A stretch of DNA of 64,000 nucleotides. It comes from Cohnella panacarvi Gsoil 349. Lineage in GTDB: Bacteria > Bacillota > Bacilli > Paenibacillales > Paenibacillaceae. Both the position numbers and the translations under genes were made by a program. The notes beneath the pieces were generated by a model. It was not told where the DNA came from, made no database searches, and saw only the letters and a list, made by a program, of their open reading frames with translations. Positions 1-6,948 of the stretch are shown piece by piece. Location of the stretch: the NCBI RefSeq assembly GCF_000515335.1, contig NZ_KI911563.1, positions 2,566,255 through 2,630,254 on the forward strand, written 5' to 3'. How positions within the stretch are numbered: position 1 is the first letter of the stretch; every line of letters starts with the position of its first letter.

Positions 1-2
1 TC

Positions 3-374
3 AGCGTTGGCGCTTACGGTTCCGAGATCGTTCGAGCGGCTATCGTCTCTATTCAGAAAGGTCAATGGGAAGCCGCTTACTCCCTCGGGATGACTCGGGT
101 GCAAGCGCTCCGTCGGATCATACTGCCCCAAGCCGCGCGCGTGTCCGTCCCGCCGCTGGGCAATTCCTTCATCGGCCTCGTGAAAGATACCTCGCTTGCC
201 GCGGTCATTACGTTCGCCGAGATGTTCCGCCGGGCGCAGCAAATCGTCGCGACAACCTACGAGCCGCTCTTGCTCTATTGCGAGGTCGCGGTCATCTATC
301 TCCTATTCAGTACCGTTCTATCGGTGCTGCAGAACGTTTCGGAGCGCTATCTGGAACGTTACTCGGCAAGCTAA
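3..374 (+). CDS. Amino-acid ABC transporter permease, C-terminal part
   Basis: The reading frame is open from the left edge of the window and ends at TAA 372-374, so only the last 123 residues are present. They contain the cytoplasmic EAA loop of polar amino-acid permeases (AAYSLGMTRVQALRRIILPQA), followed by AVITFAEMFRRAQQI and a last membrane segment near LLLYCEVAVIYLLFSTVLS. This arrangement is typical of HisM/GlnP/TcyB-type permeases that import cystine, glutamine or similar substrates. The ATPase of the same importer starts 14 bases downstream, so the two are cotranscribed. The substrate cannot be told from this fragment. The family call is secure. Confidence 0.9.
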   Translation, partial: SVGAYGSEIVRAAIVSIQKGQWEAAYSLGMTRVQALRRIILPQAARVSVPPLGNSFIGLVKDTSLAAVITFAEMFRRAQQIVATTYEPLLLYCEVAVIYLLFSTVLSVLQNVSERYLERYSAS

Positions 375-387
375 GGAGGGCGCTTGC

Positions 388-1131
388 ATGATCAGGGTAC
401 GCGGCATCCGTAAAGCATTCGGCAAGCAGCAGGTGCTAAGAGGCGTTGACTTCACGCTTCCCGCAGGCCAAGTGCTCGTCATTATCGGTCCGTCAGGCTC
501 GGGCAAGACAACGCTGCTTCGCTGCCTGAACCTGCTTGAGGTGCCGGACCATGGGACGCTTGAGCTCGGCAACGTCTCCTTTGCATTCACGCCCGGCGCC
601 AAGCTTCGTCCCCAAGACGTGCTTAGTCTGCGCAAACGGACGGGAATGGTGTTCCAGTCGTTCAATCTCTTCCCGCATATGACGGCGCTGGGGAACGTGA
701 TCGAGGCGCAAGTTACGGTGCAGAAGAAGCGGAAGAGCGAGGCGGAGGAGACGGCGCGTCTGTTGCTGGGCAAGGTAGGGCTGGCCGACAGAGCCGATTA
801 TTATCCGCATAAACTATCCGGCGGCCAGCAGCAGCGCGTGGCGATCGCCCGCGCGATGGCGCTTGAGCCGGAGGTGCTGCTATTCGACGAGCCGACGTCC
901 GCGCTCGATCCCGAGCTCGCCGGGGAAGTGCTTAAAGTCATGAAACAGCTGGCCGCCGAAGGCTTGACGATGGTCATCGTCACGCACCTCATGAAGTTCG
1001 CGGAAGAAGTCGCGGATCACGTCCTCCTGATGGACGAGGGGCTCATCGTCGAGGAAGGCCCCCCGCATGAAGTATTCCGCAATCCGAAGAGCAGCCGAGC
1101 GGCGCAGTTTTTGAGCGTGCTGACGGATTGA
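388..1131 (+). CDS. Amino-acid ABC transporter ATP-binding protein
   Basis: A 247-residue ATPase that energises the upstream permease at the inner face of the membrane. Walker A GPSGSGKTT is at residues 34-42. The Q-loop (GMVFQSFNLFPH), the signature LSGGQQQRVAIARA, Walker B LLFDEPTSALDP and the switch histidine (VIVTHLMKF) are all intact. The start is ATG 388 because AAGGAGGG lies 7 bases upstream and the family begins with this IRVRGIRKAFG strand; the frame is open further upstream only by chance overlap with the permease. It most resembles the polar amino-acid group (GlnQ/TcyC-like). No plus-strand terminator is evident after it. Confidence 0.93.
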   Translation: MIRVRGIRKAFGKQQVLRGVDFTLPAGQVLVIIGPSGSGKTTLLRCLNLLEVPDHGTLELGNVSFAFTPGAKLRPQDVLSLRKRTGMVFQSFNLFPHMTALGNVIEAQVTVQKKRKSEAEETARLLLGKVGLADRADYYPHKLSGGQQQRVAIARAMALEPEVLLFDEPTSALDPELAGEVLKVMKQLAAEGLTMVIVTHLMKFAEEVADHVLLMDEGLIVEEGPPHEVFRNPKSSRAAQFLSVLTD

Positions 1132-1196
1132 GGCTTACGATCCGCGGCTACAAGGATGAAAGGATTGGCGTTGCCTGTCTACGGGCCAAATAAAAA

Positions 1197-1218
1197 GCAT
1201 GGCGATAACTCGCCATGC
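1197..1218 (-). terminator. Rho-independent terminator of the 1222-1886 unit
   Basis: Perfect 8-bp inverted repeat GCATGGCG / CGCCATGC with a 6-base loop. On the minus strand it is followed directly by TTTTTA. It lies just beyond the stop codon at 1222. Confidence 0.85.
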
Positions 1219-1221
1219 TCC

Positions 1222-1485
1222 CTAGTAACGATCCCAAGCCAAGTATAAACTTAACGCGGCTAACGCGTAAAAGATGATCGATACCCGCCGATTGTATCGC
1301 ATTTTAATCCCGAAGATCATAAAGAAAATAGCAGCGGTCAGCTTGCCGAGACTTTGCGAGATCGATTCGTCCGAGAACAACTCGCTGCCGAGCAGAATCG
1401 AAAGGATCAATGTCGCGGGTGCGAGGATTTTGAACCATAACGGTTCTCTTAGAAACATCTTGCCCATGAATTTCAGACGTTGCAT
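1222..1485 (-). CDS. Small membrane protein of unknown function
   Basis: An 87-residue hydrophobic protein with about three membrane segments (WFKILAPATLILSILLG, LTAAIFFMIFGIKM and VSIIFYALAALSLYLAW). I do not recognise a family. Start choice: ATG 1485 has AAAGGA upstream at a slightly long distance. The frame is open to an ATG at 1545, but that start would overlap the preceding VOC gene by about 30 bases. It is the last gene of a minus-strand run (MarR, decayed gene, VOC, this gene) and is followed by a strong terminator, which supports it being expressed. Confidence 0.55.
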   Translation of the reverse strand: MQRLKFMGKMFLREPLWFKILAPATLILSILLGSELFSDESISQSLGKLTAAIFFMIFGIKMRYNRRVSIIFYALAALSLYLAWDRY

Positions 1486-1514
1486 GCCGGCTATCGTTCC
1501 TTTCAAATAGATAA

Positions 1515-1886
1515 CTAACTCCGATAATAGGACAGCACCCAACAAACACCGTTCCGATCCGTTACGACGGCAAGCAGTCCGTTGAAAGGCGCCTCATAAA
1601 CTTCGGTGTTAATTCTACCATTCGCCGCCAAACCCGCGTAGATTCGGCGGAATTCCCGTTCCCCCTCGATCCGCAAGAACACTCTTACGTAATCGCCTAT
1701 CGCCGTGGGCTTAGCCGCTTGCGTGTCGGCGAAGGAGATTTTGCTGCCGTCCAGCCGAATTTCCGCGTTGAGAACCTCGTCCCCCTGCTTCCTTAGCACG
1801 ACAATCTCTCCGCCGAACAACTCCTGATAGTAGTTAAGCTCATCTTTGCAGTTGTCAACAATAACGAACGGATTAGCTATAATCAT
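1515..1886 (-). CDS. VOC-family (glyoxalase/PhnB-like) protein
   Basis: A 123-residue single-module pair of the vicinal oxygen chelate fold. It opens with NPFVIVDNCKDELNYYQELFGGE and closes with the strand AVVTDRNGVCWVLSY. This layout resembles PhnB/YjdN-type members, many of which have no assigned reaction and lack a full metal triad, so no substrate is proposed. The ATG at 1886 overlaps the TGA of the decayed gene upstream (ATGA). That implies translational coupling in a former MarR-x-VOC operon and probable control by the MarR protein. Confidence 0.8.
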   Translation of the reverse strand: MIIANPFVIVDNCKDELNYYQELFGGEIVVLRKQGDEVLNAEIRLDGSKISFADTQAAKPTAIGDYVRVFLRIEGEREFRRIYAGLAANGRINTEVYEAPFNGLLAVVTDRNGVCWVLSYYRS

Positions 1887-2020
1887 GGAACCATCCTCCC
1901 TTTGCTCCTAAGCTCATATTTCATGCGCAGCATCTCTTCCTCCGGATCGATGAGGCTGCACCGTTACTCCGGGCCAGGACAACAGCGCCGCGGTGACCGC
2001 ATCCTTGTTGCTCGCGCTCA
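1883..2020 (-). pseudogene. Decayed small gene, DUF5519 (luciferase-domain)-like remnant
   Basis: Between the MarR and VOC genes the minus strand holds coding-looking pieces in different frames: MSASNKDAVTAAL from the ATG at 2020, then SWPGVTVQPHR one frame away, then DPEEEMLRMKYELRSKG in a third frame ending at TGA 1885-1883. A start codon with an upstream ribosome site and an ATGA junction to the next gene remain. The WPGVTVQPHR piece recalls the start of the luciferase-domain DUF5519 family, whose middle would be deleted here. The family match is from memory and moderate; the frame breaks are seen directly. Confidence 0.45.
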
Positions 2021-2032
2021 TGGAAATCCCCC

Positions 2033-2446
2033 CTATTCGCTCACGTTGCGAAGCACTTTCTTCAGTAGGCCAAGCAACAACTCGTACTCCTCGTCCGATA
2101 TCCCTTTGGCGGCTTTCCTCTTCACTCGGTTTAGCGCCGCTTGAACGTCCGGAACAACCTTATATCCCGCTTCCGTCAACTGCAGCAGTTGGTATCGGTT
2201 ATCTTCCGGATCGGGCTCCCTTCTCACGTAGCCCTCCGCCTCGAGTTTGGCGATCGCCTTTGCCGTCGTCGTCTTATCGATCAACAGCTCTTCGCTAAGC
2301 TCCTTCTGCGTCGTTCTTCCCTGGCTTGCGATCGCCATGAGGAAAATGTATTGCCCGCTCCCGATCCGATACGGAGCCAGTTCGGCCGCGATCAGAACCT
2401 GCATATGCCGATAAATCGCCGAAATGTACTTGCCGTGCGACTCCAA
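2033..2446 (-). CDS. MarR-family transcriptional regulator
   Basis: A 137-residue winged-helix repressor. The recognition region reads GRTTQKELSEELLIDKTTTAKAIAKLEAEGYVRR, followed by the wing DPEDNRYQLLQLTEAGY. These are hallmark MarR features, including the conserved Asp-Arg wing. The start is TTG 2446, with GGAGGTG eight bases upstream. The gene heads the minus-strand unit with the decayed gene and the VOC protein. A matched promoter with two overlapping direct repeats upstream (2468-2525) suggests autoregulation. The inducing ligand is unknown. Confidence 0.9.
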   Translation of the reverse strand: MESHGKYISAIYRHMQVLIAAELAPYRIGSGQYIFLMAIASQGRTTQKELSEELLIDKTTTAKAIAKLEAEGYVRREPDPEDNRYQLLQLTEAGYKVVPDVQAALNRVKRKAAKGISDEEYELLLGLLKKVLRNVSE

Positions 2447-2467
2447 TCAAACTTCACCTCCGCACAA

Positions 2468-2525
2468 TAGGATGTTATTGCAACTAATTGAAGTATATGC
2501 GATATAGGATGCCATTGCAACTAAT
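2468..2525 (-). promoter_or_regulatory. marR promoter with paired operator repeats
   Basis: Minus-strand -35 TTGCAA (2515-2520), 17-base spacer, -10 TATACT (2492-2497). Two near-identical 21-base direct repeats, TAGGATGNNATTGCAACTAAT, occupy 2468-2488 and 2505-2525 with 37-base periodicity. One covers the -35 and the other lies just downstream of the -10, as expected for operators of the adjacent MarR repressor. Confidence 0.65.
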
Positions 2526-2544
2526 ATTCCCATAAAATGTTTGC

Positions 2545-4827
2545 CTAACTACGCCATTCCTCCGGCAGCAGCCTCGAATACCTCGGTTCCAAGTAGCGGT
2601 CATCGATCAAGAGGAGCACGCCGCGATCCTGTTCCGAGCGAATAAGCCTGCCGCCTGCCTGAAGCACCTTGTTGATTCCCGGATACACGTAAGCGTAGTC
2701 GAACCCGTTCTTGCCCTCGCCGGCGAAGTAACCGCTGATCAGATTCGGCTCCAATCCCAGCTTCGGCATTCCCGTTCCGATGACCGCTACGCCCGTCAGC
2801 CGGTCGCCGACCAGATCGATGCCTTCCGAGAAGATTCCGCCCATAACCGCGAAGCCGATAAGGCTCCCTTCCTGTCCGGCGACGAACGCCTCTAAGAAGC
2901 GCTCCCGCTCTTCTTCCGCCATATCCGGCGTTTGCAATAACGTCCTGATCTCGGAATCACCCGCGACGCTCCCCGTAAAAATCTCGTACACCGCGTTCAT
3001 ATACGCGTACGACGGGAAGAAGAATAAATAATTGCCGGGACGCTTGTCCACCGTCTCCCTTAGCTTGGAAGACAACCGGTCCTTCGTCGCCTCGCGATCC
3101 GCATAACGGGTAGACAGAGGAACGATCTCGACCTCCCATTGCTCCTTCGCGAACGGCGATCCGAGCGTAACCGAGTAATCTTCTTCTCCCGCGCCCAGCA
3201 TCTCCATGTAATAGTTCAGCGGAGATAACGTAGCCGAGAAGAAGACATGGGCGCGAAATCCTTTGCCCGTCTGCTTAAGCAGATGGGACGGGTTCATGCA
3301 GAACATTTTCATCCGGACATCGTTCCGATCCGACTCGGCATACGTCACGTAACTGTCGTCGTACAGCTTGCCGATCCGAAGAAAACTTAGCGCCGCGAAA
3401 TATACATCCAGTAAACGTTCGCTCGCAGCCGCGCCTCCAGCCAGCGCTTTCTCCGCTGCGGCAACGAAAGCCTCGACAAGCTCCAGTACCTCTGCAGGCT
3501 GCTCCTTCGATACGTCCGCCTCTCCGGGCATGCGTTTCTTTAACTCGATGAACCATTTATTAACCGACTTTGCGGCTGCACGCACGGCATCGTTAACGCC
3601 CTTGAATTCCCGCTCCAGCTCGAGAAAATCTCTCTTCGTAAGCGCGGCGGAGTACATCTCCCGGGCACGGTCGATGAGATTATGCGCCTCGTCGACAAGC
3701 AGAACGGTACCCTGCTTGCGCTCTCCGGTTAGTCTCTTCAACGAAACCCGAGGGTCGAACAGATAGTTGTAGTCGCAGATGACGGCATCCGCCCCGTACG
3801 CCGCGTCGAGCGACAGTTCGAAGGGGCACACCGTATGCTTTCGAGCGTACCGCTCGACGACATCCCGACGAATGAGCGTCTCATGCGTGAGCAAATCCAG
3901 AATGGCGTCGTTAATCCGATCGTAATAACCGTCAGCGTAAGGGCATGCTTCAGGTCTGCATTCGACTTGATCGCGAAAACAGATCTTCTCCTTCGCCGTC
4001 ACCGTTACCGAGCGCAGATTCAACCCTTGTTCCTGCATCAGCGCAAGCGCATCTTCCGCGGCCGTTCGCGTAATCGTCCGAGCCGTTAGGTAAAACAGAC
4101 GCTCGAGCTTGCCCGTCCCGATCGCTTTGATCGCCGGGAACAACGTCGACACCGTCTTTCCGATCCCCGTCGGCGCTTTGGCGAACAGCTTGCGTCCTTC
4201 GTCGATTGCCTTATAGACGGAGCCGACGAGCTTCTTCTGTCCTTGGCGATAGTCGGCGAAAGGAAACCGAAGCTCCCCGACGCTGTCGTTCCTGAGCTTG
4301 CGATTCCGAATGAGCAGCATGGCGTACGGAGCGTACATCGCCACGGTTTCTTCCGCGAATGCCGTCAGTTGCGCCAACGTAACCTCTCTCTCGAAACTGC
4401 GTTGCTCTTCGGTATCGATATGAACGTACGTTAGACGAACCCGAAGCCGATCGACCTCGTTGCCGCGGGCGTACATATAAGCGTACATGTGGGCCTGCGC
4501 CCAATGTACGGCCGGGGCGTCCTCTTCCGTCATCGTCCCGATCTCTCGTTCCGTCGACTTGATCTCCTCTATCGTGATGCCGCCCTCGGCGTCAGCGAGC
4601 AGTCCGTCGCAGCGTCCGTCCACGACAAAGAGGAGATCCCCGTAAGGAATCTCCGCGCTTAAGTACACTTCTTTCTGATCGGACTCGCCATACTGCTTCT
4701 GAATTTTCTGATGCGCTTTCGTTCCGTCCAGCAGCGTAGTTAAAGGCCGAAATCCGGAATCGATGCTCCCGCTGGAGCAGACGTACTCGACAAGGCTTCT
4801 GACCGATAGGCTAACGACATCCGGCAT
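2545..4827 (-). CDS. XPD/DinG-like iron-sulfur helicase with N-terminal PD-(D/E)XK nuclease-like domain
   Basis: A 760-residue protein for DNA processing or repair. Residues 50-180 look like a RecB-type PD-(D/E)XK domain, with D74 (GRCDG) and the E88-I-K90 pair in ITIEEIKS. The superfamily-2 helicase follows: Walker A APTGIGKT at 218-225, four cysteines C283, C290, C295 and C334 spaced as in the XPD iron-sulfur cluster, DEAH at 379-382, and the motif VI region QAGGRLIRSEQDRG near the end. The ATG is preceded by GGAGG. A LexA-type box lies between promoter and gene, so SOS induction is inferred. It is not classical DinG, which has no such N-terminal nuclease module. Confidence 0.9.
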   Translation of the reverse strand: MPDVVSLSVRSLVEYVCSSGSIDSGFRPLTTLLDGTKAHQKIQKQYGESDQKEVYLSAEIPYGDLLFVVDGRCDGLLADAEGGITIEEIKSTEREIGTMTEEDAPAVHWAQAHMYAYMYARGNEVDRLRVRLTYVHIDTEEQRSFEREVTLAQLTAFAEETVAMYAPYAMLLIRNRKLRNDSVGELRFPFADYRQGQKKLVGSVYKAIDEGRKLFAKAPTGIGKTVSTLFPAIKAIGTGKLERLFYLTARTITRTAAEDALALMQEQGLNLRSVTVTAKEKICFRDQVECRPEACPYADGYYDRINDAILDLLTHETLIRRDVVERYARKHTVCPFELSLDAAYGADAVICDYNYLFDPRVSLKRLTGERKQGTVLLVDEAHNLIDRAREMYSAALTKRDFLELEREFKGVNDAVRAAAKSVNKWFIELKKRMPGEADVSKEQPAEVLELVEAFVAAAEKALAGGAAASERLLDVYFAALSFLRIGKLYDDSYVTYAESDRNDVRMKMFCMNPSHLLKQTGKGFRAHVFFSATLSPLNYYMEMLGAGEEDYSVTLGSPFAKEQWEVEIVPLSTRYADREATKDRLSSKLRETVDKRPGNYLFFFPSYAYMNAVYEIFTGSVAGDSEIRTLLQTPDMAEEERERFLEAFVAGQEGSLIGFAVMGGIFSEGIDLVGDRLTGVAVIGTGMPKLGLEPNLISGYFAGEGKNGFDYAYVYPGINKVLQAGGRLIRSEQDRGVLLLIDDRYLEPRYSRLLPEEWRS

Positions 4828-4846
4828 GGCTTAAAGCCTCCAAGAA

Positions 4847-4858
4847 GAACATTTGTTC
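4847..4858 (-). promoter_or_regulatory. LexA (SOS) box before the helicase gene
   Basis: GAACATTTGTTC matches the Bacillus LexA core GAAC-N4-GTTC exactly. It extends to a longer inverted repeat, AAGAACATTTGTTCTT. A minus-strand -10-like TACAAT (4863-4868) lies four bases upstream, so a bound repressor would cover the start point. Confidence 0.7.
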
Positions 4859-4892
4859 TTCTATTGTAGCGCTTAACCCCCGCTAAGTACAG

Positions 4893-5129
4893 CTAGGTAT
4901 CGTTCTGAATCCGGCAGGCGATCCGGTCGACTTCCATGCCCATGGACGATGAAGGTTCGGTCAGACTGCGCACGGGAACCTCTTGTTCTTGATCCGGCTG
5001 GTCCAGCGGATAGATTCTCGCCGTCTCGTTCTGCGCGTCCACCCTCTGGATGTAGATCGGCACTCCGTTGTACTCGACATGCTCCATCTTCGGCGATGAA
5101 GCGATCTCTTGCGCCCGTTGAATGTTCAT
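4893..5129 (-). CDS. sspH: Small acid-soluble spore protein H
   Basis: A 78-residue protein beginning MNIQRAQEIASSPKMEHVEY, followed by NGVPIYIQRVDAQNETARIYPLD. This is the conserved SspH signature. SspH is made in the developing forespore and found in the spore core, and marks a spore former. The start is ATG 5129 because AAGGAGG precedes it; a longer in-frame start at 5156 is less consistent with the family. The tail (about residues 55-78, VRSLTEPSSSMGMEVDRIAC) extends beyond the roughly 60-residue Bacillus protein. Expression would be sporulation-dependent; I did not identify the sigma-G promoter. Confidence 0.92.
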   Translation of the reverse strand: MNIQRAQEIASSPKMEHVEYNGVPIYIQRVDAQNETARIYPLDQPDQEQEVPVRSLTEPSSSMGMEVDRIACRIQNDT

Positions 5130-5193
5130 GTAACAAGCCTCCTTCCACGCTTCCATTTATCACCTAAGAGTGTGAACATAGAAGGAGGCTAAT

Positions 5194-5331
5194 ATGCACG
5201 GCACGATTGCCGGGCTAAAATTTATCGCCTTAATAATAAATAGAGAAAATAAGGCCCGCCGATCAGCGCCACGGCGAATGGCCTGGCTTGAGCATGAGTC
5301 GGGTTTGCGTATGAGTCGGGCTCGTACATGA
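5194..5331 (+). CDS. Possible 45-residue small ORF
   Basis: GAAGGAGG (5181-5188) is followed after five bases by ATG 5194 and an open frame of 45 codons starting MHGTIAGLKFIALIINRENK. The ribosome site is excellent, but the sequence resembles nothing I know, and the 3' half overlaps a set of short imperfect repeats (ATGAGTCGGG twice). It may be a real peptide gene or a chance match in a repeat-rich gap. Confidence 0.25.
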   Translation: MHGTIAGLKFIALIINRENKARRSAPRRMAWLEHESGLRMSRART

Positions 5332-5340
5332 ACCGAGCAT

Positions 5341-5610
5341 GTGCGAAGGTGCAGCGGTGTGCGAAACAACAACCATTTGCATTTATTTTCTCTAAAATCC
5401 CGTTACACGCTAGAATAACAACTATTTGCAGATCCTTGAGGTGGAAAGTGAACTTTCGATGCAATAGCGATCTAATAACTATCGTTCTGTTGTTATTTTT
5501 CACTTGTGAGGTGCGAACCGCCCAATTAACTATCGATTCGTTATTATTTCCCTCTCTGGTGCGAACATCGCCGAGGTAACGATCGATTTGCTGTTATTGG
5601 CTTCAATTCG
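5341..5610. repeat. Degenerate tandem intergenic repeats
   Basis: The gap between sspH and the hydrolase gene (5163-5674) holds three to four imperfect units of roughly 45-65 bases. Each contains a TAACTATCGATTNGTTATTATT-like core followed by GTGCGAAC (GTGCGAAC at 5511 and 5559, GTGAAC-like at 5448, reversed GCAC at the end). Similar spacer repeats are common in Paenibacillaceae. No gene is evident in it other than the small ORF at 5194. Confidence 0.5.
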
Positions 5611-5620
5611 CACAAAAAAA

Positions 5621-5658
5621 GGCTGGGATGATGACCGCCGGCGGCGATCTTCCCAACC
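5621..5658 (-). terminator. Terminator of the SleB-like hydrolase gene
   Basis: On the minus strand GGTTGGGA pairs with TCCCAGCC (one G-U pair) with an inner GCCGCC/GGCGGT stem. Seven T residues follow (5614-5620). Confidence 0.8.
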
Positions 5659-5674
5659 TCGTCTTATTCTCTTA

Positions 5675-6682
5675 TCACTTCGCGTACCTATGCGATCCGA
5701 CGGTATCGACGACCGTAAGGCCGGACCAGAATGCGCCCTTGGTGACCTTAGGGTTATAGAAATAGACGGCGTCCTCGATATTGTTCTTGCCGTTCAAGGC
5801 GTCCTTCGCTGCGCGAAGAGCGGTCGCCTTCGCAACGCTCTTATCGAGCAACCCGTTGTGTGCCGGAGGGAACTGCTTGCCGGAATAGATGACGCCCCGA
5901 ATCGTGTCCGGGAACCGGGAATCCTTCACCCGATTCAGAATGACGTTCGCGACGGCCAATTGGCTTTCGTAGGACTCGTTGCCGGCCTCGACTTGCGTAA
6001 TCTTGGCGAGCAGTTGCAGATCCTTCTCCGTGAACGGCGCGGCTTCGTGCTCGAAGATCGACGGAATGACGACGCGTAGCTTCGCGTTCGGCTTAACGTC
6101 TTCTTCGGATTTCAGACCGTTGCGTTTCAGAAGCTCGCCTGCGCTGACGCCGGCTATCTTGCCGATCTCCGCCAAGCCTTGCTCCTCCGTGACGACGGCC
6201 TGCGGTACCGACTCCAATACCGCGATCCGCTCTTCCTCGTTCCAATCTATCTTCGCATGCAGCCATTCGGCGGCATCGCGCAGAGGCACGTACATCCGTC
6301 CGTCCATCTCGAACGGGGACGTTGCCGTTACGTAACGATTGTCGTTAAAGTAGACGACCGGAACGCCGTTGCCGAGAACGATGCTGTCTCCGAACGTCGT
6401 ATCGATCGTCGCTTCCTCGTTGTCCGGGTCCCAGTCGACTTTCGCCCCGAACAACTTGGCGACTTGCGCGACCGGCAGGTATAGCTTATTCCCTATGACT
6501 CTGGCGGGATCGGCCAACTTGATCTCTTGACCGTCCTGCTGGATCTTAATGTCGTCCGCTACTTCCGCTTTACCTTTAGCGGCCACCGTTGAAAGCGGTA
6601 TCATTAACGTAAATATAAGCGTCCAAACCGCGATGAGCATAGGCTTGTGGATCCGTTTCTTCCTCTGAGCATCTAGATTCAT
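5675..6682 (-). CDS. Secreted SleB-type cell-wall hydrolase with copper-amine-oxidase-like and LysM-like domains
   Basis: 335 residues with an N-terminal membrane/signal segment (PMLIAVWTLIFTLMIPLSTVAA). Two halves of a copper amine oxidase N-terminal-like domain follow at 45-158 (KLYLPVAQVAKLFGAKVDW and RMYVPLRDAAEWLHAKIDW), then a LysM-like stretch at 170-207. A Hydrolase_2 domain at 218-335 starts LLAKITQVEAGNESYESQLA, with E232 the likely catalytic glutamate. Hydrolase_2 enzymes are the SleB/CwlJ lytic group that cleave peptidoglycan, often cortex during germination. The amine-oxidase-like stalk is a wall-anchoring module frequent in Paenibacillus. It is monocistronic, with its own terminator. 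Confidence 0.88.
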   Translation of the reverse strand: MNLDAQRKKRIHKPMLIAVWTLIFTLMIPLSTVAAKGKAEVADDIKIQQDGQEIKLADPARVIGNKLYLPVAQVAKLFGAKVDWDPDNEEATIDTTFGDSIVLGNGVPVVYFNDNRYVTATSPFEMDGRMYVPLRDAAEWLHAKIDWNEEERIAVLESVPQAVVTEEQGLAEIGKIAGVSAGELLKRNGLKSEEDVKPNAKLRVVIPSIFEHEAAPFTEKDLQLLAKITQVEAGNESYESQLAVANVILNRVKDSRFPDTIRGVIYSGKQFPPAHNGLLDKSVAKATALRAAKDALNGKNNIEDAVYFYNPKVTKGAFWSGLTVVDTVGSHRYAK

Positions 6683-6948
6683 GTCGGCTCCTTCGGCAAT
6701 CTCGGGTTTTTTTACAAGATTAATGGAAAGCGCCGGGTCTGTAAACGATTATGAGAGTACTTTCATTTAGAAATCCGACCTTTCAGGACCTTTAGTCCTA
6801 CTCCATAGGTATAGCGATGCCGGGAAAACCCGTCCAAATAATGTTACTTTATTCACCTTCCCATTTTGCCAATCTTTGCTATAATCCTTAGTGAAACGAC
6901 CAAAATAATCCATATTTTCGACAAAAGATCGACGAGGAGAGGGATACC

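Noticed and set aside
6740..6753. TGTAAACGATTATG as a third-cluster cre site before the beta-helix gene
   Set aside because: Only 12 of 14 consensus positions match, with both mismatches at the end of the palindrome, and it lies about 200 bases from the gene.
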